A stretch of 64,000 nt of DNA. It comes from Stappia indica. GTDB lineage: Bacteria; Pseudomonadota; Alphaproteobacteria; Rhizobiales; Stappiaceae. Of this stretch, positions 61,488 to 64,000 are shown one piece after another. Positions within the stretch are counted from its first letter, which is position 1; every line of letters starts with the position of its first letter. The stretch spans positions 496,001 through 560,000 of the forward strand of contig NZ_MBQE01000005.1 in the NCBI RefSeq assembly GCF_001696535.1, written 5' to 3'. The notes beneath the pieces are model-generated. The model did not search any database. It saw only the letters and a program-made list of their open reading frames with translations, and was not told the origin of the DNA. Made by a program: the position numbers and the translations under genes.

Positions 61488-61786
61488 CCCCGTTCGCCGC
61501 GCTTGTCGTCGCGGCGCAGGATCTCGCCGGTCACCGGATGGACGTCGGCCTCGATGCGCGCACCGTTGGCGTCGTGGCCGTCGATCTCGTAGACGCCGTC
61601 GTCGATCTCGATCTCGCGGATCTTGTAGCCGGCGGCTTCCATCTTGGCCGTCACGTCGGCAATGCTCATCCACTGGTCGCGCGGCGCGTCGATGCCCCAG
61701 CGGTTGCGGCCGTCGTCGTCGTCGGCCATGGCGAGGCTCGGCGCGGCGACGAGGGCGAAGAGGGCGATGGCAAGGGTCTTCTGCAT
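61484..61786 (-). CDS. Periplasmic PepSY-domain protein
   Basis: This 100-residue protein has a Sec signal peptide (KTLAIALFALVAAPSLAMA). The mature PepSY domain follows: WMSIADVTAKMEAAGYKIREIEIDDGVYEIDG and a VHPVTGEIL strand. AGGAG lies 9 bases before ATG 61786. It is first in an operon with the cytochrome b gene and diverges from a second PepSY gene, 137 bases away. Confidence 0.87.
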   Translation of the reverse strand: MQKTLAIALFALVAAPSLAMADDDDGRNRWGIDAPRDQWMSIADVTAKMEAAGYKIREIEIDDGVYEIDGHDANGARIEADVHPVTGEILRRDDKRGERG

Positions 61787-61923
61787 GATGGATGCTCCTG
61801 TTTGCGTTGCCGCGGTCCGCTGTCGAACCGCGAATGACGCCACCTTGCACCACGCCCCCTGACGCCGCGCCGATGCGTGTCGTCAGGCAATTGTCAGGAT
61901 CGCTCCCCTATAGGAACAAGGTC

Positions 61924-62259
61924 ATGACCGCACATCCCACCCGCCGCCGTTTCCTTCTTGCTCTTGCCGCCGTGCTGCCCGTGCTGGCTGCCGGCGGATG
62001 GCCGGCCGTCGCGCGTGCCGACGACGACGACGATCACGAGCGCGCCCGCCGCCTCTTGCGCTCCGGCGAGATCCGGCCGCTCTCGGAAATCCTGTCGAGC
62101 GTCGAGCGCAGCGTCGGCGGCCGCGTGCTGGATGTTGACTTCGAGCGCGACGACGGCCGCTATGTCTACGAGCTCAAGATGGTGATGCCGTCCGGGCGCG
62201 TGCGCGAGGTTACCGTGGACGCCGCCACGGCGCGGGTCATCAAGATCGAGGACGATTGA
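61924..62259 (+). CDS. PepSY-domain protein with Tat-like signal
   Basis: This 111-residue protein has a twin-Arg-type start (TRRRFLLALAAVLPVLAAGG) followed by an Asp-rich junction. The PepSY domain contains GEIRPLSEILSSVERSVGG, VLDVDFERDDGRYVYELKM and a VTVDAATARVIKIEDD end. It is coupled to the response-regulator gene by TGATG, so it is the first gene of a three-gene sensor operon. It may feed a periplasmic signal to the kinase or be its target. Confidence 0.86.
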   Translation: MTAHPTRRRFLLALAAVLPVLAAGGWPAVARADDDDDHERARRLLRSGEIRPLSEILSSVERSVGGRVLDVDFERDDGRYVYELKMVMPSGRVREVTVDAATARVIKIEDD

Positions 62260-62924
62260 TGCGCCTGCTCCTGGTGGAGGACGACGAGCGCATCGCCCGC
62301 GATGTCGCGGCCGCGCTGACGGCCGCCGGCTATGTGGTCGAGCGCGCTGCCGACGGCGAGGACGCCTGGTTTCTCGGCGACACGGAGGATTTCGACCTCG
62401 TCGTGCTGGATCTCGGCCTTCCCGTTCTCGACGGCCTGTCGGTGCTCAAGCGCTGGCGCGGTGCCGGACGCACCATGCCCGTGCTGGTGCTGACCGCCCG
62501 CGGCGCCTGGGCCGAGCGGGTCGAGGGCATCGATGCCGGTGCCGACGACTATCTCGCCAAGCCCTTCCGCATGGAGGAGCTGGTCGCCCGCGTCCGCGCG
62601 CTGATCCGCCGCTCCGTCGGCGTCGCCACCCCCGCCATCGCCGCCGGGCACTTGACGCTCGACACGCGCCAGATGCGCGTTTCCCGCGAGGGCGTGCCGC
62701 TGGCCCTCTCGCCGCTCGAATACCGCCTCACCGCCTATCTCATGCACCACAAGGGACGGGTCGTGCCGCCGACCGAGCTGCTGGAGCATCTTTACGGCGA
62801 CGACGATGCCCGCGACGTCAACGCGCTGGAAGCTGTGGTGGCGCGGCTGCGCCGCAAGCTCGGGCCGGATGCCATCGAGACGCGCCGCGGCTTCGGCTAT
62901 CTCGTCGCGGACGCGCCCGCGTGA
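62259..62924 (+). CDS. OmpR-family response regulator
   Basis: This 221-residue protein has a receiver domain with the acidic pocket (VEDDERI), the phosphorylation Asp in LVVLDLGLPVLDG near residue 51, and Lys in DDYLAKPF near 101. The winged-helix DNA-binding domain (about 130-221) ends in ALEAVVARLRRKLG and ETRRGFGYLV. It resembles QseB/TctD-type regulators. It is coupled to the kinase gene (GTGA overlap). Confidence 0.93.
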   Translation: MRLLLVEDDERIARDVAAALTAAGYVVERAADGEDAWFLGDTEDFDLVVLDLGLPVLDGLSVLKRWRGAGRTMPVLVLTARGAWAERVEGIDAGADDYLAKPFRMEELVARVRALIRRSVGVATPAIAAGHLTLDTRQMRVSREGVPLALSPLEYRLTAYLMHHKGRVVPPTELLEHLYGDDDARDVNALEAVVARLRRKLGPDAIETRRGFGYLVADAPA

Positions 62925-64000
62925 GGCCTCACGCCGCCCCGGCCGCCCGGCGGCGCGGCTCGCTGCGCCTGCGGCTCATCCTGGCCGGCGCCGTCTCGGT
63001 GCTCGCCGCGCTGGCACTCGCCGCCGCCGGCCTTCTGGTGCTGTTCGAGCGCCATGTCGAACGGCGCATCGACCAGGAGCTTTCCGTTCATCTCGACCAG
63101 CTGGTCGCCGGCCTCGACCGCACGCCCGACGGCGCGCTGGTTCTCGTGCGCCCGCCGGGCGATCCGCGCTTCGCCGTGCCGCTGTCCGGTCTCTACTGGC
63201 AGTACGAGGACCACGGGGCAGGGTCGGCACAGGACGCCGTCGAGGGGGCGATCCAGCGGTCCCGCTCGCTCTGGGATTTCGAGATGGCCCTGCCGGCGGA
63301 AGGGGAGGGCGACCCGCTGCCCCACCGCCACACGATTGCCGGTCCCGGCGACACGCAGCTCCTGCTGCTGGAACGGGTGGTCGAGCTGCGCGGCGCGCCC
63401 GTCCGCGTTGCGGTCGCCATCGACCGGCGCGAGATCGATGCGGCGACGCGTGCCTTCGGCCTCGACCTTGCGCCCTATCTTGCCGTGCTCGCCCTGTTCC
63501 TGATGGCCGCTGCGGTGGCGCAGGTCACGGTCGGCCTGCGGCCCCTTGCGGCGGTGCGCGACGGGCTCGCCGCCATCCGCTCCGGCCGACGCACGCGGCT
63601 GGGCGACGATTTTCCCGACGAGATCCGTCCGCTCGCCGGCGAGCTGGACGGGCTGCTCGCCGCCCGCGAGGCGCAGGTGGAGAGCGCCCGCGCCCGCGCC
63701 GGCGACCTTGCCCATGGCCTGCGCACGCCGCTGCAGGTGCTGGCCGGCGATATCGAGCGCTTGCAGGCGCGCGGCGAGACCGAGATCGCCGCCGAGATCG
63801 AGACCGTCGCGCTGTCGATGCGCCGCCATGTGGAGCGCGAGCTTGCCCGCGCCCGCCTTGCCTCCGGCCGGGGCACGGCAACCGCCGCCCCTGCCGCCGT
63901 CGCGCGTGCCGTCGTCGCCGTCGTCTCGCGCACGCCCGCCGGCTCCCGGCTCGACTGGCAGGTGGAGATTGCCGAGGATGCGCGCCTTGCCATCGATCCC
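62921..64000 (+). CDS. Sensor histidine kinase, 5' part
   Basis: The frame is open from GTG 62921 to the window end, 360 codons. The first membrane helix lies at about 19-42. A periplasmic sensor region spans about 45-175, with a second helix near 185-205, then a HAMP-like linker. The phosphoacceptor box is GDLAHGLRTPLQVLAGDIERL near residue 265, the AHGL(K/R)TPL form seen in PhoQ-like kinases with PepSY partners. The ATPase domain is cut off by the window end. It overlaps the response-regulator stop by 4 bases. Confidence 0.9.
   Translation, partial: MRPHAAPAARRRGSLRLRLILAGAVSVLAALALAAAGLLVLFERHVERRIDQELSVHLDQLVAGLDRTPDGALVLVRPPGDPRFAVPLSGLYWQYEDHGAGSAQDAVEGAIQRSRSLWDFEMALPAEGEGDPLPHRHTIAGPGDTQLLLLERVVELRGAPVRVAVAIDRREIDAATRAFGLDLAPYLAVLALFLMAAAVAQVTVGLRPLAAVRDGLAAIRSGRRTRLGDDFPDEIRPLAGELDGLLAAREAQVESARARAGDLAHGLRTPLQVLAGDIERLQARGETEIAAEIETVALSMRRHVERELARARLASGRGTATAAPAAVARAVVAVVSRTPAGSRLDWQVEIAEDARLAIDP

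Overview
The window is about 64 kb of very GC-rich DNA. Intergenic gaps are short, and many neighbouring genes overlap at ATGA, GTGA or TGATG junctions. The gene set (OpgH/OpgC cyclic-glucan genes, a CioAB-type bd oxidase, HemP/HmoA, pheS-pheT, a CobK-type precorrin reductase, TsuA-like YeeE/YedE) points to an alphaproteobacterium, most likely a Hyphomicrobiales member such as Stappiaceae. That placement rests on protein character alone. I saw no rRNA, tRNA, CRISPR array, transposase or phage gene.

Layout. 1-601: 3' end of cobK. 606-12904: an exopolysaccharide locus of the xanthan/acetan (gum) type: WecG/TagA/CpsF transferase, Wzz-like co-polymerase with a degenerate kinase domain, Wzy-like polymerase, GumH-like mannosyltransferase, polysaccharide deacetylase, a second GT4, a Wzx flippase, a secreted GH5 glucanase and a double alpha/beta hydrolase. 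12889-18780 (minus): a five-gene operon for a dedicated aminoacyl-carrier-protein system (carrier protein, acyl-CoA-dehydrogenase-like flavoprotein, amino acid:[carrier protein] ligase, DUF1839, GH2 mannosidase-like). 19163-20800: a PcaF-like thiolase behind a palindromic operator, and a PilZ protein. 20815-24255 (minus): methyltransferase, GT4, a divergent 6-pyruvoyl-tetrahydropterin-synthase homologue and a zinc-less MDR dehydrogenase, possibly a pterin- or sugar-derived small-molecule pathway. 24346-42036: mostly single genes (opgH, CaiB transferase plus ThDP enzyme, a small XRE autoregulated pair, tsuA-like, TTC38-like TPR protein, opgC, an esterase, cioAB plus DUF2474, a fatty-acid hydroxylase, a K+ channel with a zinc ribbon, and an M19 dipeptidase).

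42154-45905 (minus) is the most unusual part: an apparent RiPP (ribosomally made, modified peptide) operon. Its precursor carries ten copies of a 19-residue repeat ending in LDQQQQ(Q). It is followed by an HExxH-type putative peptide hydroxylase, a SagB-type flavin dehydrogenase and a JmjC/cupin-like iron oxygenase. I see no YcaO, radical SAM, LanM, transporter or peptidase inside the operon. An AT-rich promoter region precedes it.

46289-49779 holds mtnA and a heme-linked group (DUF2325, HmoA-like monooxygenase, hemP) with paired palindromes in the divergent promoter. 50283-54530 is pheS, a small membrane protein and pheT. 54685-60840 holds a nucleotidyltransferase, a pabB-pabC fusion, a methyltransferase and an SLC13 permease. 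60888-64000 is a PepSY/cytochrome b pair diverging from a second PepSY gene and a two-component system whose sensor kinase runs off the window end.
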